A stretch of DNA of 64,000 bases from Hydrogenophilales bacterium CG12_big_fil_rev_8_21_14_0_65_61_21 (GTDB lineage Bacteria; Pseudomonadota; Gammaproteobacteria; Burkholderiales; Thiobacillaceae). The notes under the pieces were generated by a model, which worked only from the letters and a program-made list of their open reading frames with translations, was not told where the DNA came from and ran no database searches. Location of the stretch: contig PFGT01000101.1 in NCBI GenBank assembly GCA_002782005.1, positions 1-64,000 of the forward strand, written 5' to 3'. The translations under genes and the position numbers were made by a program. Positions 1 through 11,100 of the stretch are shown piece after piece; position 1 is the stretch's first letter, and the number at the start of each line of letters is the position of its first letter.

Positions 1-2976
1 AACCGGCGCACGGCGGCGCTGCAACGATTGAGCAAGCTGTATGCGGTGCTGAGCCAGTGCAACCAAGCCATCGTGCGCTGCCAAAACGAGTCCGAACTAT
101 TCCCACAGATATGCCGCGCCGCAGTCACATTCGGCAGCATGAAGATGGCCTGGATCGGCATGAGCGACCCGGCGAGCCAGATGGTCAAGCCGGTGGCCTC
201 GTTTGGCGCCGGCATCGAATATCTCGACGGGATACAAATCTCTGTCGATCCCGGTGAACTCATAGGCCGAGGCCCGACCGGCACCGCCCTGCGCGAAGAC
301 CGGCCGTTCTGGTGTCAGGACTTCCAGCACGATCCACAGACGGCAGCCTGGCATGATCGCGGCGCCCGCTTTGGCTGGGGCGCATCGGCCGCGCTGCCGC
401 TGCATCGCCAGGATGTCGTGGTCGGCGCGCTGATGTTGTATAGCGGCGAGATCGATGGATTCGACCAGGCAACGCGGGATCTATTGGCCGAAATGGCCAT
501 GGACATCGACTATGCCTTGGACAGTTATGACCGCGAGGCGGCGCGTCAGCAGGCCATAGCGGCCTTGGCCGATTCGCAACTGCTGCTGCGCACCATCATC
601 GACACCGCGCCGGTGCGCATATTCTGGAAGGACCAAACCCTGCACTTCCTGGGCGGCAACCCGCTGTTCGCCCATGATGCCGGTCTGAACGAGCCGGCGG
701 AGCTGGTCGGCAAGGACGACTACGCCATGGGCTGGCGCGAGCAGGCCGAACTGTATCGCGCCGATGATCGCGCGGTGATGGCGTCCGGCGTAGCGAAACT
801 GGCTTACGACGAACCGCAGACCACGCCCGATGGCAAGATCATCTGGCTACGTACCTACAAGGTGCCGCTGCGCAACCCGGCTCGGGAAATCATAGGGGTG
901 CTGGGCTTGTACGAGGACATCACCGAGCACAAGCTGGCCGAGCTTGCGTTGCGCGACGAGACCGCGTTGCGCAAGCAAATGATGGAGTCGCTGCCGGGTA
1001 TTTTCTACATGTTTAACCCGTCCGGGCAGTTCCTGGCCTGGAACAAGAATCTGGAGAAGATCACCCAGCGTAGCGCGGAAGAGATTGCCCATAGCCAGCC
1101 GCTCGATCTGATTGCCGCCGCCGATAAAGAATACGTCGCGGCCAAGATCAGACAAACTTTTGTCATGGGTGAGGCATCCCTTGACGCCAGCTTGACGGCT
1201 AAAGACGGCTCTGCCAAGGCATTTTATCTGACCGGGCTCAAGATAGAGACCCATGGCGAGCCGGTATTGATCGGCATCGGCACAGATATTACCGAGCGCA
1301 ACCGCATGTCCGACTCGCTACTCAAACTTTCGCAGGCGGTGGAACAAAGCCCCAACACCATCGTCATCACCGATCTGGAGGCGAGCATCGAATACGTCAA
1401 CACGGCCTTCACCCAGGTGACTGGCTATAGCCGCGAGGAGGCGATTGGCCAGAACCCGCGCATCCTGCAATCTGGCAAGACCGCCAAGGCGGTTTACGAT
1501 GATATATGGGCGCATTTGACCCGCGGCGATCCGTGGCGCGGCGAGCTGGTCAATCAGCGCAAGGACGGCAGTGAATATATCGAGTCGGCGATGATCGCCC
1601 CGGTGCGCCAGGCGGATGGCCGGATCATGAATTACCTGGCGATCAAGCAGGACATTACCGCCGAAAAACGCAACCAGGAACGGATCAAGCAACTGGCCTA
1701 TTTCGATCAGTTGACCGGCCTGCCCAATCGCGCCCAACTGGATGAGCGCTTCAGGTATGCGCTGAGCCTGGCGCAACGTAGCGGCGAGCAGTTGGCGGTG
1801 ATGTTCGTCGACCTCGATCATTTCAAGGACATCAACGATAGCCTGGGTCATAGCACCGGCGACCAACTGCTGATCGAGATTGCAAAACGGCTCAGGTCCG
1901 CGCTGCGCGAGGAAGATACCGTGGCGCGGCTGGGCGGCGACGAATTCATCCTAGTGCTGCCGGGAACCGATGCAAATGGCGCGGCGACGGTGGCGGCCAA
2001 GCTGATCGAGCAGATTGCCTTGCCGTACCTGATCGAACAACAAGAATTGAACACCACGATCTCGATCGGCATCGCCGTCTTTCCGGGCGATGGCGACGAT
2101 TTCGAGACCTTGCTCAAGAATGCCGACACCGCCTTGAATCGGGTCAAACAGGCCAACCGCAACAGTTACCGCTTCTTTATGCCGGAGATGCAGGCGCGCT
2201 CGGCCCGTACCCTGCTGCTGTTGAATGCCTTGCATCGCGCCCTGGAGCGGGACGAATTGCAGTTGTACTATCAGCCGCAGGTCAGCTTGCAGGACGGCCG
2301 CATCGTCGGCGCCGAGGCCCTGCTGCGCTGGTTCCACCCGGAGCTTGGGATGATCTCGCCGGCCGAGTTTATCCCTATCGCCGAGGACAGCGGCCTGATC
2401 GTGCCGATTGGCGAATGGGTGCTACGCACCGCAGCGAGGCAATTGAAAGATTGGCTGACGGGCGGCATGGCGCCGATGGTGGTGGCGGTGAACCTGTCGG
2501 CGGTGCAGTTCCGGCAACCCGATCTGCCCGATCGGGTCACGGCCATACTCGACGAGCTCGACGTGGCGCACGAACTCCTGGAGCTGGAGTTGACCGAAGC
2601 GGTGGCGATGGAAGACCCGCAAGCCGCTATCGATATGATGGACAGGCTGTATGAGCGCGGCATCCGCATGTCCATCGACGACTTCGGTACCGGCTATTCC
2701 AGCCTAAGCTACCTGAAAAAATTCAAGGTCTACAAGCTCAAGATCGATCAGTCCTTCGTTAGAAATATCGCCGACGATCCGGACGACAAGGCCATCGTCA
2801 CCGCCGTCATCACCCTGGCCAGCAGCCTGGGCCTGCACGCCATCGCCGAGGGCGTTGAAACGGCCGGCCAACTGGCCTTCCTGCGCTTGCAGGGCTGCGA
2901 CGAAGTGCAAGGCTATTACTTCAGCAAACCGCTGCCGGCGACGCAATTCAAGGCGTTCATGGACCAGCGAACGTAA
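1..2976 (+). CDS. GAF-PAS(x2-3)-GGDEF-EAL signalling protein, 5' end truncated by window edge
   Basis: Frame is open upstream of the TTG at 28 (NRRTAALQRLSKLYAVLSQCNQAIVRC). GAF-like N-terminus, PAS repeats, GGDEF motif (RLGGDEFILVLPG), EAL motif (EALLRW) and DDFGTGYSSLSYLKK. Confidence 0.93.
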   Translation, partial: NRRTAALQRLSKLYAVLSQCNQAIVRCQNESELFPQICRAAVTFGSMKMAWIGMSDPASQMVKPVASFGAGIEYLDGIQISVDPGELIGRGPTGTALREDRPFWCQDFQHDPQTAAWHDRGARFGWGASAALPLHRQDVVVGALMLYSGEIDGFDQATRDLLAEMAMDIDYALDSYDREAARQQAIAALADSQLLLRTIIDTAPVRIFWKDQTLHFLGGNPLFAHDAGLNEPAELVGKDDYAMGWREQAELYRADDRAVMASGVAKLAYDEPQTTPDGKIIWLRTYKVPLRNPAREIIGVLGLYEDITEHKLAELALRDETALRKQMMESLPGIFYMFNPSGQFLAWNKNLEKITQRSAEEIAHSQPLDLIAAADKEYVAAKIRQTFVMGEASLDASLTAKDGSAKAFYLTGLKIETHGEPVLIGIGTDITERNRMSDSLLKLSQAVEQSPNTIVITDLEASIEYVNTAFTQVTGYSREEAIGQNPRILQSGKTAKAVYDDIWAHLTRGDPWRGELVNQRKDGSEYIESAMIAPVRQADGRIMNYLAIKQDITAEKRNQERIKQLAYFDQLTGLPNRAQLDERFRYALSLAQRSGEQLAVMFVDLDHFKDINDSLGHSTGDQLLIEIAKRLRSALREEDTVARLGGDEFILVLPGTDANGAATVAAKLIEQIALPYLIEQQELNTTISIGIAVFPGDGDDFETLLKNADTALNRVKQANRNSYRFFMPEMQARSARTLLLLNALHRALERDELQLYYQPQVSLQDGRIVGAEALLRWFHPELGMISPAEFIPIAEDSGLIVPIGEWVLRTAARQLKDWLTGGMAPMVVAVNLSAVQFRQPDLPDRVTAILDELDVAHELLELELTEAVAMEDPQAAIDMMDRLYERGIRMSIDDFGTGYSSLSYLKKFKVYKLKIDQSFVRNIADDPDDKAIVTAVITLASSLGLHAIAEGVETAGQLAFLRLQGCDEVQGYYFSKPLPATQFKAFMDQRT

Positions 2977-3040
2977 TGGCGTGCTCTCCCGGATTAGCCA
3001 TGCTTAACGATCTTCCCGCAGGCGCCACAGGCGGCGGTTG

Positions 3041-3058
3041 GTCGGGTTGAAACCCGAC
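3041..3058. repeat. REP-like palindrome, copy 1 (GTCGGGTT-GA-AACCCGAC)
   Basis: Perfect 8-bp stem in the convergent intergenic region; related copies at 3091 and 20360. Confidence 0.7.
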
Positions 3059-3090
3059 CAACGTGTGGTTGGTTTTGTCCGGGTGTTGTG

Positions 3091-3108
3091 GTCGGGATTC
3101 ATCCCGAC
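3091..3108. repeat. REP-like palindrome, copy 2 (GTCGGGAT-TC-ATCCCGAC)
   Basis: Perfect 8-bp stem; same family as copies 1 and 3. Confidence 0.7.
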
Positions 3109-3121
3109 GACGCGGGTTCCA

Positions 3122-5284
3122 CTACTTGCGTTCGGTCTGGAATACGCCACGGATATGGGCGGCTTTGGCCAGAAACTGGGCCAGTTGCGCTACATCGTTT
3201 ACTTCCAGGGTGAATTCCATGCGGGCGATCTCGTTCTGGCTCAGGGTGTTCACCTGGGTTACGTTGATGCGTTCCTTGGTCAATAGCTCGGTGATGTCCT
3301 TGAGTAGGCCGGGGCGGTCGTAGGCGGCGATGGCGACTCGAACGGCGAATAGCTCTTTTCCGCTCATGCCCCATTCTGCCTTGAGCAGGCGTGATTGTTT
3401 GTCGGCCGGCAGGCGCCGGATGACCGAGCAGTCGGCGCGGTGGATGGTGACGCCCCGGCCCAGCGTGGTGTAGCCGACGATGCGCTCGCCGGGCGCCGGT
3501 TTGCAGCAACCGGCCATGTGGGTCAGCAGGTTGGCCTCGCCCTCGACCAGCAGTCCGGTCGGCGCTTCCCGACTCTTGCGGGCCGATACCAGCGGCCTTT
3601 GCGCCAGCGGCTGGAATTCGTCCTGCAACGAGCGGGCGACCTGGCCGGCGCCGAGGTCGCCCCGACCCAGGGCGGCGAACAACTCCTCCGGCTTGGCCAA
3701 TTTGAGCCGGACGGCGAGCCGTTCCAGGTTGACATTGCTCAGGTTGAGCCGATGCAGCTCCCGCTCCAGTATGTCGCGGCCTTCCTGGACGTGGCTGTCG
3801 TGGTCCAGTTGCTTGAACCACTGGCGCACCTTGCTGCGGGCGCGTGAGGTGGCCAGGAAGCCGAGGTGAGGATTCAGCCAGTCGCGGCTGGGGCCGCCTT
3901 CTTTGACGGTCAGAATTTCCACCCGCTGACCGGACTTGAGCGGTGTGTCCAGCGGCGCCAGCGCGCCGTCGATCTTGGCGCCCCGGCAGCGGTGGCCCAG
4001 CTCGGTGTGGACCGCGTAGGCGAAGTCGATCGGCGTGGCGTCCTGGGCCAGGGCGACCACCTTGCCTTGCGGGGTGAGTACGAATACCTCGTCCTGGAAT
4101 AGTTCATTCTTGAATTGCCGGGCTAGTTCGGCGCTGTCCGCCACGTCTTGTTTCCAGCTCAGCAGTTGTCTCAGCCAGGCGATCTTGTCGGTAAGTTGCT
4201 GGCCCTTGCCGCCTTCCTTGTAGCGCCAGTGGGCGGCGACCCCGAGTTCCGCTTCATGATGCATGTCGAAGGTGCGGATCTGGATTTCCAGTGCCTTGTT
4301 TTCCGGGCCGACCACGGCGGTGTGCAGGCTCTTGTAGCCATTGCCCTTGGGCCGCGAGATGTAGTCGTCGAACTGGCCGGGGATGGGTTGCCATAGGCTG
4401 TGGATCAGGCCAAGCGCGTGGTAGCAGTCCTTGATGTCCTTGACCAGCACCCGGACCGCGCGGACGTCAAAGACCTCGTCGAAGGCCAGGTGTTTCTTGT
4501 GCATCTTGGCCAGGATACTGGCGATGTGCTTGGGTCGGCCGCTGACCGCCGCGTTGGCGATGCCGTCGCGATTCAATTCTGCCTTGACCTGGTCGATGAC
4601 CTTCTCGATGTACCACTCGCGGTCTAGCCGGCGTTCATCCAGCAGGCGGGCGATATGTTTGTAGGTATCCGGTTCCAAATAGCGGCAGGACAGGTCTTCC
4701 AACTCCCACTTGAGCTGCCAGATGCCCAGCCGGTTGGCCAGCGGGGCATACAGGTCGCGGGCATCGTGGGCAATCTTGCGGCGCAAGTCCGGTGCGCTGT
4801 CGCTCAGCTCGCGCAGGGCCTGACAGCGGTCGGCCAGCTTGATGAGCACCACCCGGATGTCGTCGGTCATGGCCAGCAGCATCTGGCGCAGGGCCTCGCT
4901 TTGATCCTGGCCATCCGGCTGGACCTCTGCCAGCAGCCGGTCCATCTGGTGCAGGCGCGCGGCGCCCAGGGCCAGACGACTGACCGCTGTGCCCAGCACG
5001 GGGGTGACCAGCTCGGCGGCCAGGGCGGCTTTTGGCAGGGTGCAGAGCAAGGCGGCGGCGACCGTTTCGACATCGAACTCAATACCGGCCAGGATGGCGG
5101 CGGCGCCTAGGTTATGGCGAGTCAGCGGCGCGCCGGTGTCGGCGCTCAGGTCGTCGGCATGGGCTTTGAGCCAGTCGGCAGCGCGCCTCAGCAGCGCGCA
5201 TTGCTCGGCGTTGTATTGGCTGGTCAGGGTAGCCAGCCAGCCGGCGACATCGCCGTGGGCGTGGCTGAGGGTATGGGAGACCAT
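3122..5284 (-). CDS. relA: RelA/SpoT-family GTP pyrophosphokinase, RelA type with degenerate HD domain
   Basis: Synthetase motifs (RAVRVLVKDIKDCYHALGLIHSLW, GNGYKSLHTAV, HHEAELGVAAHWRYKEGG), TGS and C-terminal ACT domain; canonical HD pair not seen in the N-terminal region. Confidence 0.93.
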   Translation of the reverse strand: MVSHTLSHAHGDVAGWLATLTSQYNAEQCALLRRAADWLKAHADDLSADTGAPLTRHNLGAAAILAGIEFDVETVAAALLCTLPKAALAAELVTPVLGTAVSRLALGAARLHQMDRLLAEVQPDGQDQSEALRQMLLAMTDDIRVVLIKLADRCQALRELSDSAPDLRRKIAHDARDLYAPLANRLGIWQLKWELEDLSCRYLEPDTYKHIARLLDERRLDREWYIEKVIDQVKAELNRDGIANAAVSGRPKHIASILAKMHKKHLAFDEVFDVRAVRVLVKDIKDCYHALGLIHSLWQPIPGQFDDYISRPKGNGYKSLHTAVVGPENKALEIQIRTFDMHHEAELGVAAHWRYKEGGKGQQLTDKIAWLRQLLSWKQDVADSAELARQFKNELFQDEVFVLTPQGKVVALAQDATPIDFAYAVHTELGHRCRGAKIDGALAPLDTPLKSGQRVEILTVKEGGPSRDWLNPHLGFLATSRARSKVRQWFKQLDHDSHVQEGRDILERELHRLNLSNVNLERLAVRLKLAKPEELFAALGRGDLGAGQVARSLQDEFQPLAQRPLVSARKSREAPTGLLVEGEANLLTHMAGCCKPAPGERIVGYTTLGRGVTIHRADCSVIRRLPADKQSRLLKAEWGMSGKELFAVRVAIAAYDRPGLLKDITELLTKERINVTQVNTLSQNEIARMEFTLEVNDVAQLAQFLAKAAHIRGVFQTERK

Positions 5285-5334
5285 GGTATCGGCCGCGCCT
5301 GTTCAGTAGCCGCTAGCCGAGTCGGTGGCGGCGA

Positions 5335-6126
5335 TTACCAGAAGCGCCACCAGGCCTTTTTCACCTGGTGGCCGCTGGCGCCAGGCTGGGCGCTGTTCGG
5401 GAAATTCTGTTTCAGGACCCGCAGGCTGTCGTCGCGCAAGGCATTCAGCCCGAGCTTGTCATAGCTCTTGGCCATGATGGTCAGACCCTGTTCCATGGCC
5501 GGAGCCTGTTGGTAATGTTCAAGCGCGTATTTGACCCGGTTTACTGCCGCGACATAGGCGCCCCGTTGGTAGTAATAGTTGGCCACATGAACCTCGTGCC
5601 AGGCCAGGTTGTCGACCAAATAGCGCATCCTGGCCAGGGCGTCCGGGGTGTACTTGCTGTTGGGAAAACGGTCGGTCAACTCCTTGAAGGCATCGAACGA
5701 TTCCTGGGCGGCGCGCGGGTCGCGTTCGCTCATGTCCTGGTCGGCCAGACCGGAAAACAGACCGCCGTCCGAGATGAAATTGGCCAGCCCCTTGAGGTAA
5801 TAGGCGTAATCGACGTTGGCGTGATCGGGGTGCAGCTTGATGAAACGGTCGCAGGCGGCGATGGCGGAGACCGGCTCGTTGTCCTTGTAGTAGGCGTAGG
5901 CCACTTCGAGTTGGGCCTGTTGGGCATAGGGGCCATAGGGATAGCGGGCCTCCAGCTTCTCAAAGTTCTTGACGGCGTCGGCGTAGTTGCTGTCCAGCAG
6001 GTTTCCCTTGGCCTTGTCGTAGAGCTTGGCGGCCGACCAGTCCTTGGTCTCGTCGATCTGGTCCGGCAACAGGCTACAGGCATTTAACAGCGCGGCGGCC
6101 AGCAAAACGGCTAGAATTTGTTTCAT
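5335..6126 (-). CDS. bamD: Outer membrane protein assembly factor BamD (lipoprotein, TPR)
   Basis: Lipobox LNACS; KLYDKAKGNLLDSNYADAVKNFEKLEARYPYG; divergent from rluD. Confidence 0.94.
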   Translation of the reverse strand: MKQILAVLLAAALLNACSLLPDQIDETKDWSAAKLYDKAKGNLLDSNYADAVKNFEKLEARYPYGPYAQQAQLEVAYAYYKDNEPVSAIAACDRFIKLHPDHANVDYAYYLKGLANFISDGGLFSGLADQDMSERDPRAAQESFDAFKELTDRFPNSKYTPDALARMRYLVDNLAWHEVHVANYYYQRGAYVAAVNRVKYALEHYQQAPAMEQGLTIMAKSYDKLGLNALRDDSLRVLKQNFPNSAQPGASGHQVKKAWWRFW

Positions 6127-6165
6127 TTCAACGCCTAGTAAAAAGATCGCAGGATTGTATCTCGG

Positions 6166-7086
6166 ATGCCTTATAACTTCATTCTATCGATTCCCATGGA
6201 ACACGCCGGCCGTCGTCTCGACCAGAGCCTGGCCGAGTTGCTGCCGGACCATTCGCGTAATCGCATCCAGCAGTGGATAGACCAGGGCGGGGTGCTCCTC
6301 GACGGCTCGCCGGCCAGCCGCAAGGCCAAGATATGGGGCGGCGAGGAGGTGGAAATTAGCGTCGAGGCTCATCCATCCGAGCAGCCCTACCAGGCCGAAG
6401 CGATGGCGCTGGATATTGCGTATGAGGATGACTCGGTCATGGTCATAAACAAGCCGGCCGGGCTGGTGGTCCATCCCGGCGCCGGCAATTGGACCGGCAC
6501 GCTGCTCAATGCCTTGCTCTACCACGTCCCGGCCTTGGCCAATATCCCACGCGCCGGCATCGTCCATCGCCTGGACAAGGATACCTCCGGGCTGATGGTG
6601 GTGGCCAAGACCCTGGAGGCCCAGACCGCGCTGGTGCGCGCACTGCAAGCGCGCGAGGTTAAGCGGGTCTACTGGGCCGTGGCCCAGGGCCAGTTTGCGC
6701 CGCTGGAGGGCGAAATCGACGCCCCAATCGGCCGCGACCCCCGGAACCGGGTGCGCATGGCGGTGGTGGAAAACGGCAAGCCGGCCCAGACCCATTACCG
6801 GGTCCTGCGCCAGTACCGTAACGCAGCCTGGGTCGAGTGCCATCTGCGCACCGGCCGCACCCATCAGATTCGGGTCCACCTGACCCATATCGGCCACCCC
6901 TTGCTGGGCGATGCCGTCTATACCGGCAAGAAAGCCCACCACACGGCCTTCCATCGCCAGGCGCTGCACGCCTACAGGCTGGGCTTCGTTCACCCGGCCA
7001 GCGCTGAACTCATGGCATGGGAAGCCCCTATGCCAGCCGATTTTCAGGGCTTGTTGCACGAACTGGAAGATGGCGATGGCGCCTGA
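6166..7086 (+). CDS. rluD: 23S rRNA pseudouridine synthase RluD
   Basis: S4 domain plus PAGLVVHPGAG and GIVHRLDKDTSGLMVVAKT motifs; synteny with bamD. Confidence 0.94.
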   Translation: MPYNFILSIPMEHAGRRLDQSLAELLPDHSRNRIQQWIDQGGVLLDGSPASRKAKIWGGEEVEISVEAHPSEQPYQAEAMALDIAYEDDSVMVINKPAGLVVHPGAGNWTGTLLNALLYHVPALANIPRAGIVHRLDKDTSGLMVVAKTLEAQTALVRALQAREVKRVYWAVAQGQFAPLEGEIDAPIGRDPRNRVRMAVVENGKPAQTHYRVLRQYRNAAWVECHLRTGRTHQIRVHLTHIGHPLLGDAVYTGKKAHHTAFHRQALHAYRLGFVHPASAELMAWEAPMPADFQGLLHELEDGDGA

Positions 7087-7825
7087 TTGGATCGTTCCCG
7101 ACTGGCCGGCGCCGGCCCATGTGCGGGCCTTCATGACCACCCGCGCCGGTGGGGCAAGCCGGGCGCCCTACAACAGCATGAACCCGGCCAGCCATGTCGG
7201 CGACGACCCGGCGGCGGTGGCGGAAAACCGCCGTATCCTGTGTGCCGATCTGCCCGCCGAGCCGTTGTGGCTGAATCAGGTACATGGCAATTGCGTGGTT
7301 GACCGGGCCGATGGCAGCGAACCGCCCTGTGCCGATGCCAGTCTCGCGACGGAACTGGGCAAGGTCTGCGTGGTGATGACTGCCGACTGCCTGCCGGTGC
7401 TGTTCTGCAACCGGGCTGGTACGGTCGTAGCGGCCGCTCACGCCGGTTGGCGTGGCTTGGCGGGCGGCGTATTGGAGCAGACCGTGGCCGCAATGAAGGC
7501 GCCGCCCGGTGAGATACTGGCCTGGTTGGGAGCCGCCATCGGCCCCGATGCCTTCGAGGTCGGCGACGAGGTCAGGTTGGCCTTTATGGATCAGCAGCCG
7601 CTGACCGCCGTGGCCTTCCGGCCGGCCTTCCCTGGCACCCTGGACGAAGCGCCGCGCAAGTGGCTGGCCGATATTTATGCCCTGGCCCGCATCCGCCTGG
7701 CAGTGGCGGGGGTTACGGCGGTGTACGGCGGCGGTTTATGTACCTTCAAGGATACCCGGCGCTTCTTTTCCTACCGCCGGGATGGGGCAACCGGCCGCAT
7801 GGCCAGTCTGATCTGGCTTGAGTGA
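7070..7825 (+). CDS. pgeF: Polyphenol oxidase / purine nucleoside phosphorylase family (YfiH/PgeF, laccase domain)
   Basis: TADCLPVLFCNRAGTVVAAAHAGWRGLAGGVLE, GPDAFEVGDEV; start overlaps the rluD end. Confidence 0.9.
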   Translation: MAMAPDWIVPDWPAPAHVRAFMTTRAGGASRAPYNSMNPASHVGDDPAAVAENRRILCADLPAEPLWLNQVHGNCVVDRADGSEPPCADASLATELGKVCVVMTADCLPVLFCNRAGTVVAAAHAGWRGLAGGVLEQTVAAMKAPPGEILAWLGAAIGPDAFEVGDEVRLAFMDQQPLTAVAFRPAFPGTLDEAPRKWLADIYALARIRLAVAGVTAVYGGGLCTFKDTRRFFSYRRDGATGRMASLIWLE

Positions 7826-7892
7826 AATGATGGTTTTTGCGGGTTATTGGTCAGATCAAACCGCTTGCCAGAATATTGGGTTGGCCAGAGTG

Positions 7893-8108
7893 TCAGCGCG
7901 GCATCACATGGATGCTACCGGTCGCAAGCGCGATTTCGCGCAGGAAGCAAAGTAGCCCGACCACCAGCAAGAGCATGGCCGTGATGAAAAACGTGGCGAT
8001 GACGAAGCAGATCAGCAGCGCGCACCCGGTGCAATGCCCGATTGCCCAGTGGATCGCTGGTGATGTCGGGAAGTGCCTGCAAGTTGGTTCACCTACTTGT
8101 TGAGTCAA
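7893..8108 (-). pseudogene. Possible C-terminal remnant of a DUF2721-type membrane protein
   Basis: ALLICFVIATFFITAMLLLVVGLLCFLREIALATGSIHV resembles a DUF2721 C-terminus from memory; the N-terminal part is missing. Confidence 0.4.
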
Positions 8109-8165
8109 AAATGTGCGGCTTCATCGTTGAGCCAGGTCATAAACCTTAACCACACCGGCTTTTTA

Positions 8166-11100
8166 TCACTTTGGCTGTTGCACACAAAGCGCCACCGCGT
8201 GTTCCCTATGGTCATCGAGCAATTGAATGACCAGGCCGTCCTGCTCGACACCATCAACCGTCAAATCATTCCTACCGGTCTCACCCCCCAGGCCTTGCGT
8301 GACCGCGATGTGATAGATCGTTTCCCGATAGCGGTAGTGAAGCTTGAACCCTGGCCAGTGCGCTGGCAGGCAGGGCGCGATATGGAGGCGGTCCACTTCC
8401 AGGCGCAGGCCGAGCAGGGATTCGACGATGAGACGATACATCCAGCCGGCCGAGCCGGTGTACCAGGTCCAGCCGCCGCGTCCGGTGTGGGGCGCGACAG
8501 CGTAGACGTCCGCCGCCATGACGTAAGGTTCCACCTTGTAGGTGGCGATGCCGTCCTTGGATTTTGCGTGGTTGGCCGGGTTGATCAGAGTAGTCAATTC
8601 CCATGCGCGGTGGTTGTCGCCTAGGGCGGCGAAGGCCATGGCCGCCCAGATGGCGCCGTGGGTGTACTGGCCGCCGTTCTCACGCACGCCGGGCACATAG
8701 CCCTTGATGTAGCCGGGGTCCAGATCGGTCTGGTCGAACGGCGGATCGAGCAGTTGGATGAGGGCCGCATCGCGGCGCACCAGGCGCGCGTCCAGCGACT
8801 GCATGGCTTGGCGCGAGCGCCCGGCATCGCCTGCGCCGGATAGCACCGACCAGCTTTGCGAGATCGAATCGATCTGGCATTCGACGTTGTCGGTGGAGCC
8901 GAGCGGGGTGCCGTCGTCGAACCAGGCGCGGCGATACCAGGCGCCGTCCCAGGCGTGCAATTCAAGATTCTCGCGCAGCCGGGTGGCCTCGCCCAGGCAG
9001 AATTCGGCGAACTCGGGGTCGCCGTTTTGGCGCGCCAGCACGGCGAACTGCCTGAGCACTTCATGCAGGAAGAAGCCCAGCCAGACGCTTTCTCCCTTGC
9101 CGCCCATGCCGACCCGGTTCATGCCGTCGTTCCAGTCACCGGAGCCGATCAGCGGCAGGCCTCGCTCGCCATAGCGCAGGCCATGGCGGATGGCCAGCAC
9201 GCAATGCTGATACAGGCTCACCGTCGTGACGGAACGGCCGGGCAGGTCGAAGTAGGAATCGTCGTTCGGGTCGAGCAGGCGCCCTTCCAGGAACGGGACC
9301 GATTCCGCCAGGACGCCGGTGTCGCCGGTGCCCAGCACGTAACGGCAGGTAGCCAGCGCCAGCCACAGGTAATCATCTGAGCAATGGGTGCGCACGCCCC
9401 GCCCGGAAGGCGGGTGCCACCAGTGCTGGACATCGCCTTCGCGGAACTGGCGGCCAGCGCAGAGCAGCAGCTGGCCGCGCAGCAGGCCGGCCTCGGCATG
9501 CAGCAGCGCCATCGCATCCTGCAACTGGTCGCGGAAGCCGAAGGCGCCGCCCGACTGGTAATAGCCGCTGCGTGCCCACATCCGGCAGGCCAGGGTCTGA
9601 TACAGGAGCCAGCCGTTGCTGAGCACGTTGAGCGACTGGTCAGGCGTTTCCACCTGCACCGCGCCGAGGGTGTGGTTCCAGTACAGCCAGACCGCTTCCA
9701 GGGCCTGCCGTGCAACGTAGCTGCCGCGGCTGCGATGCACCAGATGGTTGACCTCCTCGCCGCCCGGCGTGCCGGCAAGGCCAAGCCTGAAGATGATTTC
9801 ACGTTCCTCGCCATTGTCCAGTTCGAAGCAGACCTGGAGCGCGGCGCAGGGGTCGAGGCTGCTGCCCGATCTGCCGGACAGATGGTGGCGGCCCAGTGCT
9901 GCGGGGTTGGCCAGGCTGCCGTTGCGGCCGATGAACTCGGCGCGATCACAGGTCGCGCTGCGCTCGGCGTCGTCGACATCGAAGAAGGCGACCCGCCCGG
10001 GAAACTCGCTGTTGTACGCATTGCGCGCATAGAGCGCGCCGCTGTAGGGATCGATCTCGGTGCTCACATACATGGCCGACTTCTGCCGCAGGTCGCCCAG
10101 GACCCATTCCACATAGCCGGTGGCGGATAGGCGGCGCGGCCGCCCGGACTCGTTGCGCACCGTGAGCCGGGAGAACTTGACCGCCATGTCGGTCGCGACA
10201 TAGACCCACAGTTCCGAGCGGATGCCGACCTCGGCGTGCTCGAACACGCTGTAGCCGAAACCGTGGCGGCTGACGTAGGGGGTGGCGCCGCGCCGGGGCA
10301 GCGGCGTGGGCGACCAGAACTGGCCGGTCTCTTCGTCGCGCAGGTAGAAGGCCTCGCCGCTGGCGTCGGAAACCGGGTCGTTGTGCCAGGGCGTGAGCCG
10401 GAACTCGTGGGCGTTCTCGGCCCAGGTGTAGGCCTGGCCGCTCTCCGAGATGACGCTGCCGAAGTGATCATTGGCCAGCACGTTGACCCACGGCGCCGGG
10501 GTGATCAGGTCGGGCGTGGTGGTGATGACATATTCGTGTCCATCCCGCGTGAAGCCGCCGATGCCGTTAGCCAGGATCAGGTCACGCGGCGCCGTGCTGG
10601 CGATGACCGCGTCGTCCTGCCGGGGCCGGCTCGGTACCAGGCGCGGTACACGTGCCGTTGGTACTGCAGGGCGGTTGATCTGCTCTGCCAGCGTCCCACG
10701 GCTGTCGCTGAGGATGACGCGGGCGACGGTCAGGAACAGGATGCGATCTTCTTCCGATATCTGTTCCGCCGAGCGGATGAAGATGCCGCCCGGCCGATCG
10801 ATCGCCTGGCTTTCCAGTCCCACCGCGACCAGGTCCAGTATCTGGTCCTGCAAGGCTTGCCGGTAGCCGGCGCGATCTTCGATCCAGATCACCATATCCA
10901 CGGCCAGCCCCTTCAGGCGCCAGTAGGCATGGGCCTGGATCAGCTGGCGCACCAGTTCGATATTGGCCAGGTCGGCGATGCGCAAGAGCACAATGGGCAG
11001 GTCGCCGGAGATGGCGTAACCCCAGAGTCCGGATTGTCCGCGCCGGTTGCTCATCAGCACGTTGCTCTCGGCGCGCAGACTGGCGTTGGCATAAACGACG

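Noticed and set aside
6184-7140. Minus-strand 318-aa ORF across rluD/pgeF
   Set aside because: Complete overlap with conserved rluD on the other strand; low-complexity shadow translation.
8073-8624. Plus-strand ORF 183 aa overlapping the ndvB 3' end
   Set aside because: Antisense to a well-supported CDS; typical high-GC shadow ORF with no recognisable domain.
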